Assembly (NCBI GenBank): GCA_927353735.1
Contig: CAKMIA010000006.1
Coordinates: forward strand, 1-64,000
DNA from: an uncultured Veillonellaceae bacterium
Lineage (GTDB): Bacteria > Bacillota > Negativicutes > Veillonellales > Dialisteraceae
Direction: 5' to 3'
Length of the DNA stretch: 64,000 bases
This document shows positions 8,845-17,518 of the stretch, piece after piece (position 1 is the first letter of the stretch; each line of letters opens with the position of its first letter). The notes under the pieces are model-generated. The model ran no database searches and was not told the origin of the DNA. It saw only the letters and a program-made list of their open reading frames with translations. Both the position numbers and the translations under genes were made by a program.

Positions 8845-8882
8845 GGCAAAAAAATACACCTCAGCGGGGCTGAGATGTATTT
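8845..8882 (-). terminator. terminator downstream of rpmF
   Basis: AAATACATCTCAG and CTGAGGTGTATTT form a 13-bp stem with one G-U-type mismatch on the minus strand, followed by a T run. Confidence 0.85.
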
Positions 8883-8893
8883 CTGCTGCAAAA

Positions 8894-9079
8894 TTATTCT
8901 GCGGCCTTTGCCTGTACTACGGATTTTCCTTTGTAGAAACCGCATACCGGGCATACGCGATGAGGCATCTTCAGTGCATGGCACTGCGGGCACTCTACGA
9001 GGCCGGGTACAGTCAATTTCCAATTTGCACGTCTTTTATCGCGACGGGATTTAGAATGTTTACTCTTTGGGGCTGGCAT
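8894..9079 (-). CDS. rpmF: 50S ribosomal protein L32
   Basis: This 61-residue basic protein starts MPAPKSKHSKSRRDKRRANW, diagnostic for L32. It has a zinc ribbon with Cys30, Cys33, Cys43 and Cys46 (CPQC and CPVC), so it is the zinc-containing C+ form. It is a structural component of the large ribosomal subunit. TAAGGAGGTG precedes the ATG. The DUF177 gene that often sits directly upstream of rpmF is not present; the gene is driven by its own near-ideal promoter at 9180-9208 and ends at a strong hairpin. Confidence 0.97.
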   Translation of the reverse strand: MPAPKSKHSKSRRDKRRANWKLTVPGLVECPQCHALKMPHRVCPVCGFYKGKSVVQAKAAE

Positions 9080-9179
9080 CTGTTGCACCTCCTTACCGAT
9101 CATCGGACCGTTTGCCGACGGATATTACGGCTTTGCCGCACCTCTCGGAATGTTCCGAAAAGAATTTATCAACTTCATC

Positions 9180-9208
9180 ATTATAATTGGCAGAAAAGTA
9201 TTTGTCAA
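9180..9208 (-). promoter_or_regulatory. consensus sigma70 promoter of rpmF
   Basis: TTGACA (complement of 9203-9208) and TATAAT (complement of 9180-9185) are separated by exactly 17 bp. The start site would be near 9173, giving a leader of about 95 nt. The 9080-9339 gap otherwise holds nothing gene-like. Confidence 0.9.
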
Positions 9209-9339
9209 GAAAAGAAAATCCCCGGCCGCCTGTGTATCTGCTGCCGTCTTCTCACTGGCTGACAGCAGCCCGTTCATGATATATTGAAGAAAAATACCGT
9301 GCCTTTCCGGCACGCTGAAACAGAAAGGATGATTCCTCT

Positions 9340-9795
9340 ATGATGCACCGAATGACAGCGCTGACCCTCGCCGCCCTGCTGCTTCTGCCCGCGGCCGCCG
9401 CAGAGGCCGCCCCGGCGGAATACTGGAATAACAACACGGATTTTCCAATCATCGCCACCGATGACGGCGGGTACGCATGGTATCTGAACCGCGGCTCCGC
9501 CAGAATCGCCGCCAACGATGCGGAGTCCCTTATTTTTTCCGTGGACGTGCTGCGCGTGGATGCAGAGCAGGACCCCAGCGCCTTTGAATTTCACCGCTGG
9601 TGGTTCCGGAAGCCCCAGTCGGAAGATCCCTATACCGTTTTCATGCGCCAGGGCGATGCCGGCGACTGGTCGCCTCTCGATCTGAGAGCCGCTGATGCAG
9701 AATCCCTCAGCGCAGTCCGCCTGTTTCTTGCCGGCTGGCAGGCCGCCACCGGATTTTCGTACGGCCTCTCCCCGGCGGACAGCACCGGCGAATAA
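9340..9795 (+). CDS. small exported protein of unknown function
   Basis: The product is 151 residues with a clear signal peptide: positively charged MMHRM, a leucine/alanine core, and likely cleavage after AAAAEA near residue 23. The mature part is acidic, rich in Trp and Tyr, with segments YAWYLNRGSARI, FHRWWFRKP and YTVFMRQGDAG. This resembles small secreted proteins that repeat a fixed surface-response pattern in Negativicutes, but I do not recognise a named domain. It would be periplasmic. An AAAGGATGATTCC site precedes two consecutive ATGs. It is flanked by rpmF and a convergent amino-acid permease and appears to be transcribed alone. Confidence 0.75.
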   Translation: MMHRMTALTLAALLLLPAAAAEAAPAEYWNNNTDFPIIATDDGGYAWYLNRGSARIAANDAESLIFSVDVLRVDAEQDPSAFEFHRWWFRKPQSEDPYTVFMRQGDAGDWSPLDLRAADAESLSAVRLFLAGWQAATGFSYGLSPADSTGE

Positions 9796-9807
9796 TGGCA
9801 CAGGTAT

Positions 9808-9838
9808 CAAAAAAGCCCGGTATGTTTACCGGGCTTTT
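9808..9838. terminator. bidirectional terminator
   Basis: AAAAAGCCCGGT and ACCGGGCTTTT form a perfect stem around ATGTTT between the small exported protein gene and the convergent permease gene. Confidence 0.9.
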
Positions 9839-9846
9839 CATTTGTA

Positions 9847-11280
9847 TCAGTTTCCTTCTTCCGCTGCTGCGCGGTTTTCCGTCGCTGTTACCACATCGAC
9901 CACTTTCCGGCCGTCTCTTTTCTTCTTCTTTTCCACAAAACGATACCCTACAAGCAGTACGGCAAACCAGATCGGCGTTACAAAGAGCGCTACCCGCGTA
10001 TCTTCACGGAAGGCCGAGGCGATCACCACGCAGAGAAGGAATGCCATCGTCAGCCAGCCCGTATACGGAGCGCCGGGCATCTTAAATTTGACTTTGGCCT
10101 TTTCTTCCTCCGTAAGAGACGCACGGAACTTCTGCTGCGTGCGGAGGATCACGAACCAGGTCCACATGGCGCCGAAGGAACCCACGCTGGTGATGTAGAC
10201 GAAAATTTCCGAGGGCATCACATAATTCAGCACTACGGCAATGAGAAGGACGAAGGCGGAGAACAGGATTCCCACCCACGGCAGGCGGTGCCGGTTCAGG
10301 GTCTGGAAGCACTGCGGGGCATTGCCCTGCAGAGACAGGTTGTACAGCATGCGGCCGGAGCTGAAGATCCCGCTGTTGCAGGAAGACAGCACCGCCGAGA
10401 TGACCACCAGATTGATGATGTCCGCCGCGCCGCTGATGCCGAGCTTTTCAAAGGTAATGACGAATGGGCTGCCCATGTGGCCGATTTCATTCCAGGGATA
10501 GATGGACATGATGACCGCCAGAGACAGTACATAGAAAATGAGGATACGCCAGAACACTTCATCGATAGACTTGCGGATGCTGTTCTGCGGATCTTTGGCT
10601 TCGCCGGCGGTAACTCCGATGATTTCGATGCCCAGATAGGAATACATGACCATGACGAGAGCCATCAGCATGCCTTCGATCCCGTTCGGGAAAAAGCCGC
10701 CGTTGGCCCAGAGATTGCTGATGCCGGTGGCGATGCCGCCGTTTCCGATGCCGAAGAAAATCATGCCGGCCCCGGAAATGATCATGAATATGATGGTCAC
10801 GATCTTGATGAGGGCGAACCAGAATTCACATTCCCCGTAAGCGGAGACCGCGATGAAATTGATGGCCGTCATCAGAAGCAGCGCCGCCAGCGCCGACATC
10901 CACTGAGGCAGCTCCGGGAACCAGAAATTCATATAGATGCCCACAGCCGTCAGCTCCGCCATGCAGGTGACCATCCACATATACCAGTAGGTCCATCCCG
11001 TGAGGTAGCCCCATTTCGGTCCGAGGAACCGGGCTGCGTGTGCACTGAATGCGCCAGATACCGGATACGCAATGGACAGCTCTCCCAGCGCCCGCATCAT
11101 GAAATAAATGGCAATGCCGCCGATGATATACGTCAGCAGTACCGAAGGGCCCGCCAGCTCAATGGCTGTCGCTGACCCGAGAAAAAGACCCACGCCGATC
11201 GCGCCGCCCAGCCCGATGAGCTGAATGTGGCGTGCCTTCAGACCGCGTTCCAGATCCTCATGCAATTCCTTGTCGTCCAT
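9847..11280 (-). CDS. amino-acid permease of the APC superfamily (AAT family)
   Basis: This membrane protein of 477 residues has about twelve predicted transmembrane helices. The N-terminal GLGGAIGVGLFLGSA motif in helix 1 is the amino-acid/cation-binding loop of AAT-family symporters. The SIAYPVSGAFSAHAARFLGPKWGYLTGW and GEAKDPQNSIRKSI segments are also family signatures. Members import aromatic amino acids, proline, lysine, or alanine/serine/glycine; the substrate cannot be chosen from sequence alone. I used the ATG at 11280 with GGGGGGA before it; an in-frame TTG upstream overlaps that site. It has its own promoter and converges with the small exported protein gene. Confidence 0.92.
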   Translation of the reverse strand: MDDKELHEDLERGLKARHIQLIGLGGAIGVGLFLGSATAIELAGPSVLLTYIIGGIAIYFMMRALGELSIAYPVSGAFSAHAARFLGPKWGYLTGWTYWYMWMVTCMAELTAVGIYMNFWFPELPQWMSALAALLLMTAINFIAVSAYGECEFWFALIKIVTIIFMIISGAGMIFFGIGNGGIATGISNLWANGGFFPNGIEGMLMALVMVMYSYLGIEIIGVTAGEAKDPQNSIRKSIDEVFWRILIFYVLSLAVIMSIYPWNEIGHMGSPFVITFEKLGISGAADIINLVVISAVLSSCNSGIFSSGRMLYNLSLQGNAPQCFQTLNRHRLPWVGILFSAFVLLIAVVLNYVMPSEIFVYITSVGSFGAMWTWFVILRTQQKFRASLTEEEKAKVKFKMPGAPYTGWLTMAFLLCVVIASAFREDTRVALFVTPIWFAVLLVGYRFVEKKKKRDGRKVVDVVTATENRAAAEEGN

Positions 11281-11447
11281 ACAAATTCCCCCCAACTATC
11301 CGTAAGGCGGGGCTCCGCCTTTCCGGTCCGCTGACCAACGGCGCCTACCTGCATATCCGGAGAATCCGTGAGGATGGTCTCCGCTGCCGTGCCGTTTCTG
11401 CAGCCTGGCCCTCTGCCCCTTCCGGGCGCGGGCCGAACACATTCACA

Positions 11448-11476
11448 ATTGTACCTATAGCCGAAAGTTATATCAA
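11448..11476 (-). promoter_or_regulatory. promoter of the amino-acid permease gene
   Basis: TTGATA (complement of 11471-11476) and TACAAT (complement of 11448-11453) are 17 bp apart, each one base from consensus. It lies in the 11281-11648 gap, which has no gene. The transcript leader would be about 160 nt. Confidence 0.65.
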
Positions 11477-11606
11477 CATACGCATAATTTATCTGTTATA
11501 TTCCCAAAAACTATATCAGAAAAAAATTCCCCGTCCTGTGGGCTCTTTTTCTGTCCGGCAGGCGGCCAATTTCCCTTCATTGGTCTTTCTCTTTAACGAA
11601 ATCCAG

Positions 11607-11638
11607 CAAAAAAGCCTGCCCTTTCCGGACAGACTTTC
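11607..11638 (-). terminator. terminator after the thrC operon
   Basis: On the minus strand GTCTGTCC and GGGCAGGC pair fully if G-U pairs are allowed, around GGAAA, and a run of six T's follows. Confidence 0.8.
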
Positions 11639-11648
11639 TTTTATTTTT

Positions 11649-12362
11649 TTATTTCTCTGGCGGACCGGCCTGTTTTTTCCGTTTGCGGCCGTACCACCAT
11701 ATGATGCCGTAAATCAGTGCCACCACCACAATGATGATGGTGAGGCGCTCCGCATGCTCTCCCATGCGGACGATATCATGGCCCACGCAGACCTCCAGTG
11801 CCACAGAAGGAAGCTTGCCGATGAGGCTGCCCAGCAGGTGACGCTCAAAGGGCATGCTCGACAGGGCGGACACGGCCGTCACAAGGCCGTTCGGCATATA
11901 GGGAATGGCCCGGGCCACTGCGACCGCCTGCCAGGATTCATACTGATCCAGCCGGGACAGTGTCTTGCTCTTTTCAATGAGGTGCATGGCCATCGTGCGG
12001 AACAGCACCCGCATGGCCCAGAAGGAGATCACCACACCTGTCGTTTCCGCCAGCCAGGAGATGATCGTCCCCCAGAACAGACCAAAAATGAGGCCGTTGG
12101 CGGTGGAAATGAAAATAGACGGCAGAAATCCCACGATATTGATGACCACATCGATGAAAAAGCTGACAAAGACCGCCCATACGCCGAAGCTCTGCAGATA
12201 GGCAATGAGTCCTTCCAGATCCTGCTCCCGGATCATCCGGAGAATGGTGGGATAAAAATCCGGCGCAATGAGATGAATGGCTCCGAGCGACAGCACCAGC
12301 ACGGCCAGAAGGATCAGCCGGAACCGCCGCTCTCCTTTTTCGTCCCAGTTACGGCGCTTCAT
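11649..12362 (-). CDS. TVP38/TMEM64 (DedA-like) membrane protein
   Basis: This 237-residue inner-membrane protein has about six hydrophobic segments. The central FLPSIFISTANGLIFGLFWGT block with the later VAVARAIPYMPNGLVTAVSALSSM block is the conserved core of the SNARE-associated/VTT-domain family, whose members include DedA proteins and act in lipid scrambling or envelope homeostasis. The specific role is unknown. Its ATG overlaps the thrC stop codon (ATGA, 4 nt), so it is translationally coupled to threonine synthase, an unusual partner. It ends 10 bp before a strong terminator. Confidence 0.85.
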   Translation of the reverse strand: MKRRNWDEKGERRFRLILLAVLVLSLGAIHLIAPDFYPTILRMIREQDLEGLIAYLQSFGVWAVFVSFFIDVVINIVGFLPSIFISTANGLIFGLFWGTIISWLAETTGVVISFWAMRVLFRTMAMHLIEKSKTLSRLDQYESWQAVAVARAIPYMPNGLVTAVSALSSMPFERHLLGSLIGKLPSVALEVCVGHDIVRMGEHAERLTIIIVVVALIYGIIWWYGRKRKKQAGPPEK

Positions 12363-13861
12363 TGCTTACCGCACTCTTTTCCGATCTCACGCACATACGC
12401 CCTGACGAAATCTGCCATGCCTTCCCGGGCAATGGTGCCGGGGAAGCGCACCTCTGCATGCTCCAGGCGGGCCAGCTGCGGCGGCACGGAGATTCCCGTC
12501 TGCTCCGCCAGCGTGCGCAGCTTGTCATAGGCGTTCCCCGCAACGGGAACACCGATGGCCTCGGCCGATGCATCAGGGAATTTATAGGGATGGGCCGTGC
12601 TGATGATCACCGTATGCGTGCCGCGGGTGATTCTGCCGCGGCGGCGCAGATCGTTATAGACGGCATAGGCTACGGCCGTATGGGGGTCCATGAGATAATC
12701 GTACTTCTCATATACGCTGGAAGCGGCGGATGCCATTGCTGCCTCATCGGCCCAGCCGCCCATCATTTCCTTCCCGATCCGGTCCATCACCTCAGAGGAT
12801 ACCGTATAGACGCCTTCCTCCTTCAATTCACGCATAGCCTCTGCCGTGGCCTCGGGCCCTGCCATGTAATACAGGAACCGCTCAAAGTTCGAGGAAATCA
12901 GAATATCCATGGACGGAGATTTCGTCAGATGGAATTCTCTTCTGCGGTCATAGGTGCCGGTGGCAAAGAAGTCGCTCAGCACGTGATTCTCATTAGACGC
13001 GCACACCAGCTGTCCGATGGGCGTGCCGATCTCTCTTGCGATCCAGGCTGCCAGAATATTGCCGAAATTGCCGGTGGGCACCACTACATTGAACGCTTCC
13101 TTCTGTCCGATGGAGCCGCTCCGCACCAGCGACAGCCAGATCCACACATAATAGGCCACCTGCGGGAACAGACGGCCGATATTGATGGAATTGGCACTGG
13201 AGAAGCTCACCGCATCGCCGCCTTCCTCCGGAGACAGCGCCGTGGAGAAAATTTCCTTCACGGCACTCTGGGCATCATCAAAATTGCCTTCAATGCCGCA
13301 TACCCGCACATTTCCGCCTTCCTGCTTCTGCATCTGGTCCTTCTGGAGCGGGCTCACGCCGTGGGACGGATAAAATACGCAGATATTCATGCCTTCCACG
13401 TCGCGGAAGCCTTCCAGTGCCGCTTTCCCGGTATCACCGGACGTCGCCGTGAGGATCAGCACCCGCCGCGTTTCTCCTGCTTTCTTTTTGGCCCAGGACA
13501 GCAGATACGGGAAAAGGGACAGTGCCAGATCTTTAAAGGCACAGGTCCGCCCGTGAAACATTTCCGCCATGGAGAACGATTCATTGATCGTACGCACGGG
13601 CACAATGTCCCGCGTCTCAAAGGACGGGCCATAGGCCTTCCGTGCAAAGTCTGCCAGCGTCTCCTCCGGGATCTCCGTAAAGAACCGCTTCAGCACATAT
13701 ACGGCTGTTTCCTGATAGGAAAAATCCCGCATCTCTTCATAATTCAGAAAGGGAGCAGGCAGTGCTTCCGGCACATACAGGCCGCCGTCTTTCGCCAGGC
13801 CCCGGAGAAGAGCTTCCGCTGCCGTGACTGTCTCGCCGCTTCGAGTGCTTCTGTATTTCAT
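12359..13861 (-). CDS. thrC: threonine synthase
   Basis: This PLP enzyme of 500 residues converts O-phosphohomoserine to threonine, the last step of threonine synthesis. The Schiff-base lysine is Lys110 in HGRTCAFKDLAL; the TATSGDTGKAALEGF segment binds PLP phosphate. The length and the YRSTRSGE start fit the class II (long, yeast/E. coli-like) group, consistent with the AKDGGLYVPE opening. AGGTG lies before the ATG. An extended -10 (TGCTACAAT near 13890) precedes the gene. The other threonine pathway genes are not in the window. Confidence 0.95.
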   Translation of the reverse strand: MKYRSTRSGETVTAAEALLRGLAKDGGLYVPEALPAPFLNYEEMRDFSYQETAVYVLKRFFTEIPEETLADFARKAYGPSFETRDIVPVRTINESFSMAEMFHGRTCAFKDLALSLFPYLLSWAKKKAGETRRVLILTATSGDTGKAALEGFRDVEGMNICVFYPSHGVSPLQKDQMQKQEGGNVRVCGIEGNFDDAQSAVKEIFSTALSPEEGGDAVSFSSANSINIGRLFPQVAYYVWIWLSLVRSGSIGQKEAFNVVVPTGNFGNILAAWIAREIGTPIGQLVCASNENHVLSDFFATGTYDRRREFHLTKSPSMDILISSNFERFLYYMAGPEATAEAMRELKEEGVYTVSSEVMDRIGKEMMGGWADEAAMASAASSVYEKYDYLMDPHTAVAYAVYNDLRRRGRITRGTHTVIISTAHPYKFPDASAEAIGVPVAGNAYDKLRTLAEQTGISVPPQLARLEHAEVRFPGTIAREGMADFVRAYVREIGKECGKQ

Positions 13862-13889
13862 CGTACACCTCCGATGGGAATTTTCCCTT

Positions 13890-13898
13890 ATTGTAGCA
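13890..13898 (-). promoter_or_regulatory. extended -10 promoter for thrC
   Basis: On the minus strand TGCTACAAT forms an extended -10 about 30 bp upstream of the thrC ATG. There is no convincing -35. Confidence 0.45.
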
Positions 13899-13961
13899 TA
13901 TGACAGGAAAAAGAAAAATCACTCTTCCCGTCTTCTATGCACTGTCTGCATACAGGCAAAA

Positions 13962-13990
13962 GAAAAACCCGCCACAGCTGTGACGGGAAA
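13962..13990 (-). terminator. terminator after tRNA-Lys
   Basis: On the minus strand CCCGTCACA and TGTGGCGGG pair around GC, followed by TTTTTC. It starts 6 nt after the encoded CCA end. Confidence 0.85.
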
Positions 13991-13995
13991 ATTTC

Positions 13996-14071
13996 TGGTG
14001 GATCATCAGGGTCTCGAACCCCGGACACCCTGATTAAGAGTCAGGTGCTCTACCAACTGAGCTAATGATCC
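13996..14071 (-). tRNA. tRNA-Lys (anticodon CTT)
   Basis: The 76-nt gene folds into a full cloverleaf on the minus strand. The acceptor stem pairs GGATCAT with ATGATCC, the D arm is AGCTCAGTTGGTAGAGC, the anticodon loop is CTCTTAA with anticodon CTT, and the T arm contains GGTTCGAGACC. The CCA end is encoded. It reads AAG lysine codons. Two promoters lie upstream, the nearer one perfect, and a terminator follows directly, so it is transcribed alone. Confidence 0.97.
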
Positions 14072-14086
14072 GTTTCAACGAATGGA

Positions 14087-14115
14087 ATTATATCATTCAT
14101 TTTTTGTTTTGTCAA
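14087..14115 (-). promoter_or_regulatory. perfect consensus promoter of tRNA-Lys
   Basis: TTGACA (complement of 14110-14115) and TATAAT (complement of 14087-14092) are 17 bp apart in AT-rich DNA, 16 bp upstream of the tRNA 5' end. Confidence 0.92.
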
Positions 14116-14168
14116 ATGTTTTTTCTTCGTTTTTCTTTCGAAGTGATTCGCATCTGACGACGTAAATT

Positions 14169-14196
14169 ATTATATCACAGTTCCACGGATTTGCAA
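14169..14196 (-). promoter_or_regulatory. second, upstream promoter toward tRNA-Lys
   Basis: TTGCAA (14191-14196) and TATAAT (complement of 14169-14174) are 16 bp apart on the minus strand, about 80 bp behind the first promoter. It lies back to back with the plus-strand promoter at 14211. Confidence 0.55.
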
Positions 14197-14210
14197 GCCC
14201 CGATTTTTAC

Positions 14211-14241
14211 TTGACACCGGAATCCCCTCATACGATACAAT
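14211..14241 (+). promoter_or_regulatory. promoter of the acyltransferase-like gene
   Basis: TTGACA at 14211-14216 is followed by TACAAT at 14236-14241; the 19-bp spacing is long, and GATACA at 14234 gives 17 bp. The transcript would start just upstream of the AAAGGAG site. Confidence 0.55.
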
Positions 14242-14264
14242 GCACAGAGAAAAGGAGACATTTT

Positions 14265-15029
14265 ATGACAGCAAACAGACAGCGCCTCTCCCTGCTGGAC
14301 GGGCTTCGCGGGTTCTTTCTCCTCAGCATGGCCGGCTTTCACCTGGTATGGGATCTCATCTTTCTCTGCGGCCAGTCATGGATCCTGGAATATGAGATCG
14401 CCCTCTATCTCTGGCAGCAGAGCATCTGCTGGGCTTTTATTTTTCTTTCCGGTTTTTCCTGGCCTCTCAGCCGCCAGCCGGTACGCCGCGGCGCCGTGGT
14501 CTTTTTCTGCGGCGCCGTCATCACCGCCGCTTCCTGTACGGCCATGCCGATGAATCCGATCTGCTTCGGCATTCTCACCTTTCTCGGGTCAGCGATGATC
14601 CTGCTTCGGGGACTGCATCCGCTTCTCCGGTGCCTGCCGGCTCCGGCCGGTCTTGCGGGAAGCCTGCTGCTCTTCATCCTTCTCCGCGGCGTCAATGACC
14701 ATGTCCTCGGATTCCCTCCATTTTTTACGATCGCGCCGCTGCCGGCCGGTCTGTATCAGAATCTGCTCACGGCTTACCTCGGATTTCCTCCGGAGGACTT
14801 TCTGTCTCTGGATTATTTTTCTCTTCTGCCGTGGCTGTTTCTATATCTTTCCGGCTATTTTTTCCACCGCCTCGCTGCCGGCCGGGACCGGCTCTCCTTT
14901 TTTGCCCGGCCGGCGCCTCGTTTCCTCACACTGCCCGGACGGCATTCTCTTCTCTTCTATCTTCTCCATCAGCCCGTGCTGATCGCCGGGCTGCTTCTGT
15001 ATCATTCCCTGCTTCGTGATATCCAGTAA
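14265..15029 (+). CDS. membrane protein of the DUF1624 / heparan-glucosaminide acetyltransferase-like family
   Basis: The 254-residue product has about seven hydrophobic helices. It opens RLSLLDGLRGFFLLSMAGFH, with the LDxLRG motif shared by membrane acyltransferases, and continues HLVWDL, a feature of the DUF1624 family, then ends SLLFYLLHQPVLI, the His-containing C-terminal motif of the family. These proteins are thought to move acyl groups across the membrane; the acceptor here is unknown. AAAGGAGA precedes the ATG at 14265; the reading frame opens earlier at a TTG that is part of the promoter. It ends at a bidirectional terminator. Confidence 0.82.
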   Translation: MTANRQRLSLLDGLRGFFLLSMAGFHLVWDLIFLCGQSWILEYEIALYLWQQSICWAFIFLSGFSWPLSRQPVRRGAVVFFCGAVITAASCTAMPMNPICFGILTFLGSAMILLRGLHPLLRCLPAPAGLAGSLLLFILLRGVNDHVLGFPPFFTIAPLPAGLYQNLLTAYLGFPPEDFLSLDYFSLLPWLFLYLSGYFFHRLAAGRDRLSFFARPAPRFLTLPGRHSLLFYLLHQPVLIAGLLLYHSLLRDIQ

Positions 15030-15068
15030 AAAAAGAACAGCGGTGCTGATGCCCGCTGTTCTTTTTTT
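15029..15068. terminator. bidirectional terminator between the acyltransferase-like gene and lemA
   Basis: AAAGAACAGCGG and CCGCTGTTCTTT pair perfectly around TGCTGATGC, with A and T runs on the two sides. Confidence 0.93.
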
Positions 15069-15076
15069 GCGTTCAT

Positions 15077-15616
15077 TTATTCTGTTTCTCCCGGCCGGAA
15101 AACCCGGAAATACGGGGCCGGATGAAATCCGAGGAACTGGCCCAGACGGTTTCCGGGAAACTTCTGAAGCTCTTTATTATACTGCCGGGCCGATTCATTG
15201 TAACCCTGCCGCGCCACGGCAAGCGCATTGTCCGCTGCCGCCAGATCCATCCGGCTTTCCCGGTACCGGGCATCCTGTCCCGGCCCGCCATAGGCATCTG
15301 CGGCAAGCAGAAGCCGGCCCAGCGCAGAGGACAGATCATCGTGAGCCGCCATGCGCGCTTCCCGCGATGACGCATCCAGAATCCGCTGCCGTGCCTCCTC
15401 CGCGGCGTGAGCCGCATCCTGACTCTCAGGAGTATATCGTCCCGTCTGCGCAGTCAGCGCCGGAACAAGTTCCGCCCGGCGCAAAATGGCGGCATCCGCT
15501 GCCTCCCACGCCGTCTCTGTCTGCGCCCGGAGCGGCGACAGCGTCTGTTCTGCCCAGATAATACTGCCGGCGAACACCGCAAAGAGCAGCAGAATGAGGA
15601 GCATCCATTTTTTCAT
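15077..15616 (-). CDS. LemA family protein
   Basis: This 179-residue protein has one N-terminal membrane segment (about residues 4-22) and a long alpha-helical outer part. The C-terminal YNESARQYNKELQKFPGNRL and GFHPAPYFRV stretch matches the LemA consensus YN...FP...GF.P.PYF. LemA proteins have an outside N-terminus and a four-helix bundle; their function is not settled. I chose the ATG at 15616 with GAGGAAGACAGGT upstream. It starts 39 bp after uvrC and shares its strand and the next terminator, so it is probably the last gene of the uvrB-uvrA-uvrC operon, an unusual pairing. Confidence 0.87.
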   Translation of the reverse strand: MKKWMLLILLLFAVFAGSIIWAEQTLSPLRAQTETAWEAADAAILRRAELVPALTAQTGRYTPESQDAAHAAEEARQRILDASSREARMAAHDDLSSALGRLLLAADAYGGPGQDARYRESRMDLAAADNALAVARQGYNESARQYNKELQKFPGNRLGQFLGFHPAPYFRVFRPGETE

Positions 15617-15655
15617 ACCTGTCTTCCTCTTTTCCCCCACGAACCAGCGCGGCGG

Positions 15656-17518
15656 CTATTTCTTTTCCAGTGCGCTGCCAAGCCCCTGCACCACCATCTG
15701 CCGTTCATCCTTCCCCATGCGGAAGAAATCATACACGCTCTGCGCGGCACGGCGGTTCATGCCCTTCACCTGGGCCAGCTCCTCCACAGAAGCTTTTTTC
15801 ATTTCATCAAAGGAACGAAACGCCCGCCACAGCGCATTTCTCCGGGCCGGCCCGATGCCGGGGATGTGGTCCAGCACCGATTCGGCGTTGCGCCGGGCCG
15901 TCCACTGGCGATGATAGGTGATGACGAAGCGGTGCGCTTCATCGCGGATATACTGCAGCAGCTGCAGCGCCGGCTCATGGCGGTCCAGCACCACCGGCTC
16001 CTCGCTGAATTCCGTGTAAATTTCCTCCATGCGCTTGGCCAGTCCGATCACCGGGGCGTTGCACCCCGCAGCCCGGATCACCGGAAGCGCCGCATGGAGC
16101 TGGCCGAGCCCGCCGTCGAGCACGATGAGATCCGGCTGGGGCCAGTCTTTTTCGTGACCGTAGCGGCGGCTCATCACCTCCGCCATGGACTTGAAATCAT
16201 CCGGCGTCCCCTGCGTCGTACGGAGCTTGAATTTCCGATATTCGCTCTTCGCCGGCCGGCCGCTCTGAAAGACCACCATGGAGCCGGTCGTTTCCGCCCC
16301 CTGATTGTGGGAAATATCGAAGCATTCCATGCGCTCCGGCAGCCGCGGCAGATGGAGCGCCTCCTGCAGCGTGCGGAGAGCCCCCTGTTCCCGCGCATCC
16401 CGGTATTCCCACTGCAGTTTCTTGTCGGACAGATATTTTTCCGCATTGGCTTTCGCCATGTCCTTCAGCCGCCGGCGGAAGCCCCGCTCCGGCACATAGA
16501 GGCGCACCTCGCTGCCTCGTTTCCGGCTGAGCCATTCCGTGAGCAGCGGCGCGTCATCAGGCAGCTCCGGCACAAGGATCTCCTTCGGCGCCCCCGCACC
16601 GTCAGCACCGTAATAGTCCTTTATAAAACCGGACAGGATAGCCGCATCAGTCTCGCCGGCACTGTCGGAGATATTGAAATTTTCTTTCCCCACCATGCGG
16701 CCGTAACGAATATAGAATACCTCCAGCCCGGTGTGCTCCCCGTCGCGGGCCATGCCCACCACATCGTAGTCGCCTTCCTTGGAGACGATATTCTGGCGCT
16801 GCTGCACGCTCTGGATGGCGCGGATCTTATCGCGGAGCTCTGCGGCCTTCTCAAATTCCATTGCCTCGGAGGCCGCGGCCATCTCCTTCTGAAGGGACTT
16901 CACGAGCGCCGTGCTTTTCCCTTCAAATACATCGCAGAGCCCCTTCACGATGGCATCATAGTCCTCCCGCGAACAGCATCCCTTGCAGGGGCCGCAGCAG
17001 AAATGCAGGTGGTACTGCAGACATGGCCGGTCCACCCGCATGCTCCGGCAGGTGCGGATGGGATACTGCTTCCGCAGGAGCCGCAGCGTCGTGTGCAGAC
17101 TGCCCACATCCGTAAAGGGGCCGAAATAATGGGCGCCGTCATTGCGCCGCATATTCCGTGTGATAAAAAGACGGGGCCATTCCTCGCTGGTGATCTTGAC
17201 ATAGGGATAGGATTTGTCATCCCGGAGGGAAATGTTGTATTTCGGATGCAGCTCCTTAATCAGGTTGCATTCGAGAATGAGCGCCTCCATCTCCGTGGCG
17301 GTCATGGTGATGTCCAGATCCTCTGCATGTCGGATCATGGCCGCCACCTTCGGGGAGCGGTTCTTATCCTCCCGCACATAGGAGCGGACACGATTTTTCA
17401 GATTGACCGCTTTCCCCACATAGATGATCTTCCCGTCCTTGTCCTTCCAGCGGTACACCCCCGGGCAGTCCGGCAGGGCGTCCACCTTGGCGCGGATCTT
17501 ATCATTCACTGCGATCAT
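15656..17518 (-). CDS. uvrC: excinuclease ABC subunit C
   Basis: UvrC makes the dual incisions in nucleotide excision repair. The 620-residue protein shows the N-terminal GIY-YIG nuclease ([18 protein letters not shown], residues 20-37), a Cys-rich region ([17 protein letters not shown]), the UVR motif in the middle that binds UvrB, the RNase H-like half (LVVLDGG-like [11 protein letters not shown]) and C-terminal helix-hairpin-helix repeats ([17 protein letters not shown]). The start at 17518 lies inside the last 17 bases of uvrA, with GGAG 7 nt upstream, so translation is coupled. The frame runs further upstream but without homology. Confidence 0.96.
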   Translation of the reverse strand: MIAVNDKIRAKVDALPDCPGVYRWKDKDGKIIYVGKAVNLKNRVRSYVREDKNRSPKVAAMIRHAEDLDITMTATEMEALILECNLIKELHPKYNISLRDDKSYPYVKITSEEWPRLFITRNMRRNDGAHYFGPFTDVGSLHTTLRLLRKQYPIRTCRSMRVDRPCLQYHLHFCCGPCKGCCSREDYDAIVKGLCDVFEGKSTALVKSLQKEMAAASEAMEFEKAAELRDKIRAIQSVQQRQNIVSKEGDYDVVGMARDGEHTGLEVFYIRYGRMVGKENFNISDSAGETDAAILSGFIKDYYGADGAGAPKEILVPELPDDAPLLTEWLSRKRGSEVRLYVPERGFRRRLKDMAKANAEKYLSDKKLQWEYRDAREQGALRTLQEALHLPRLPERMECFDISHNQGAETTGSMVVFQSGRPAKSEYRKFKLRTTQGTPDDFKSMAEVMSRRYGHEKDWPQPDLIVLDGGLGQLHAALPVIRAAGCNAPVIGLAKRMEEIYTEFSEEPVVLDRHEPALQLLQYIRDEAHRFVITYHRQWTARRNAESVLDHIPGIGPARRNALWRAFRSFDEMKKASVEELAQVKGMNRRAAQSVYDFFRMGKDERQMVVQGLGSALEKK

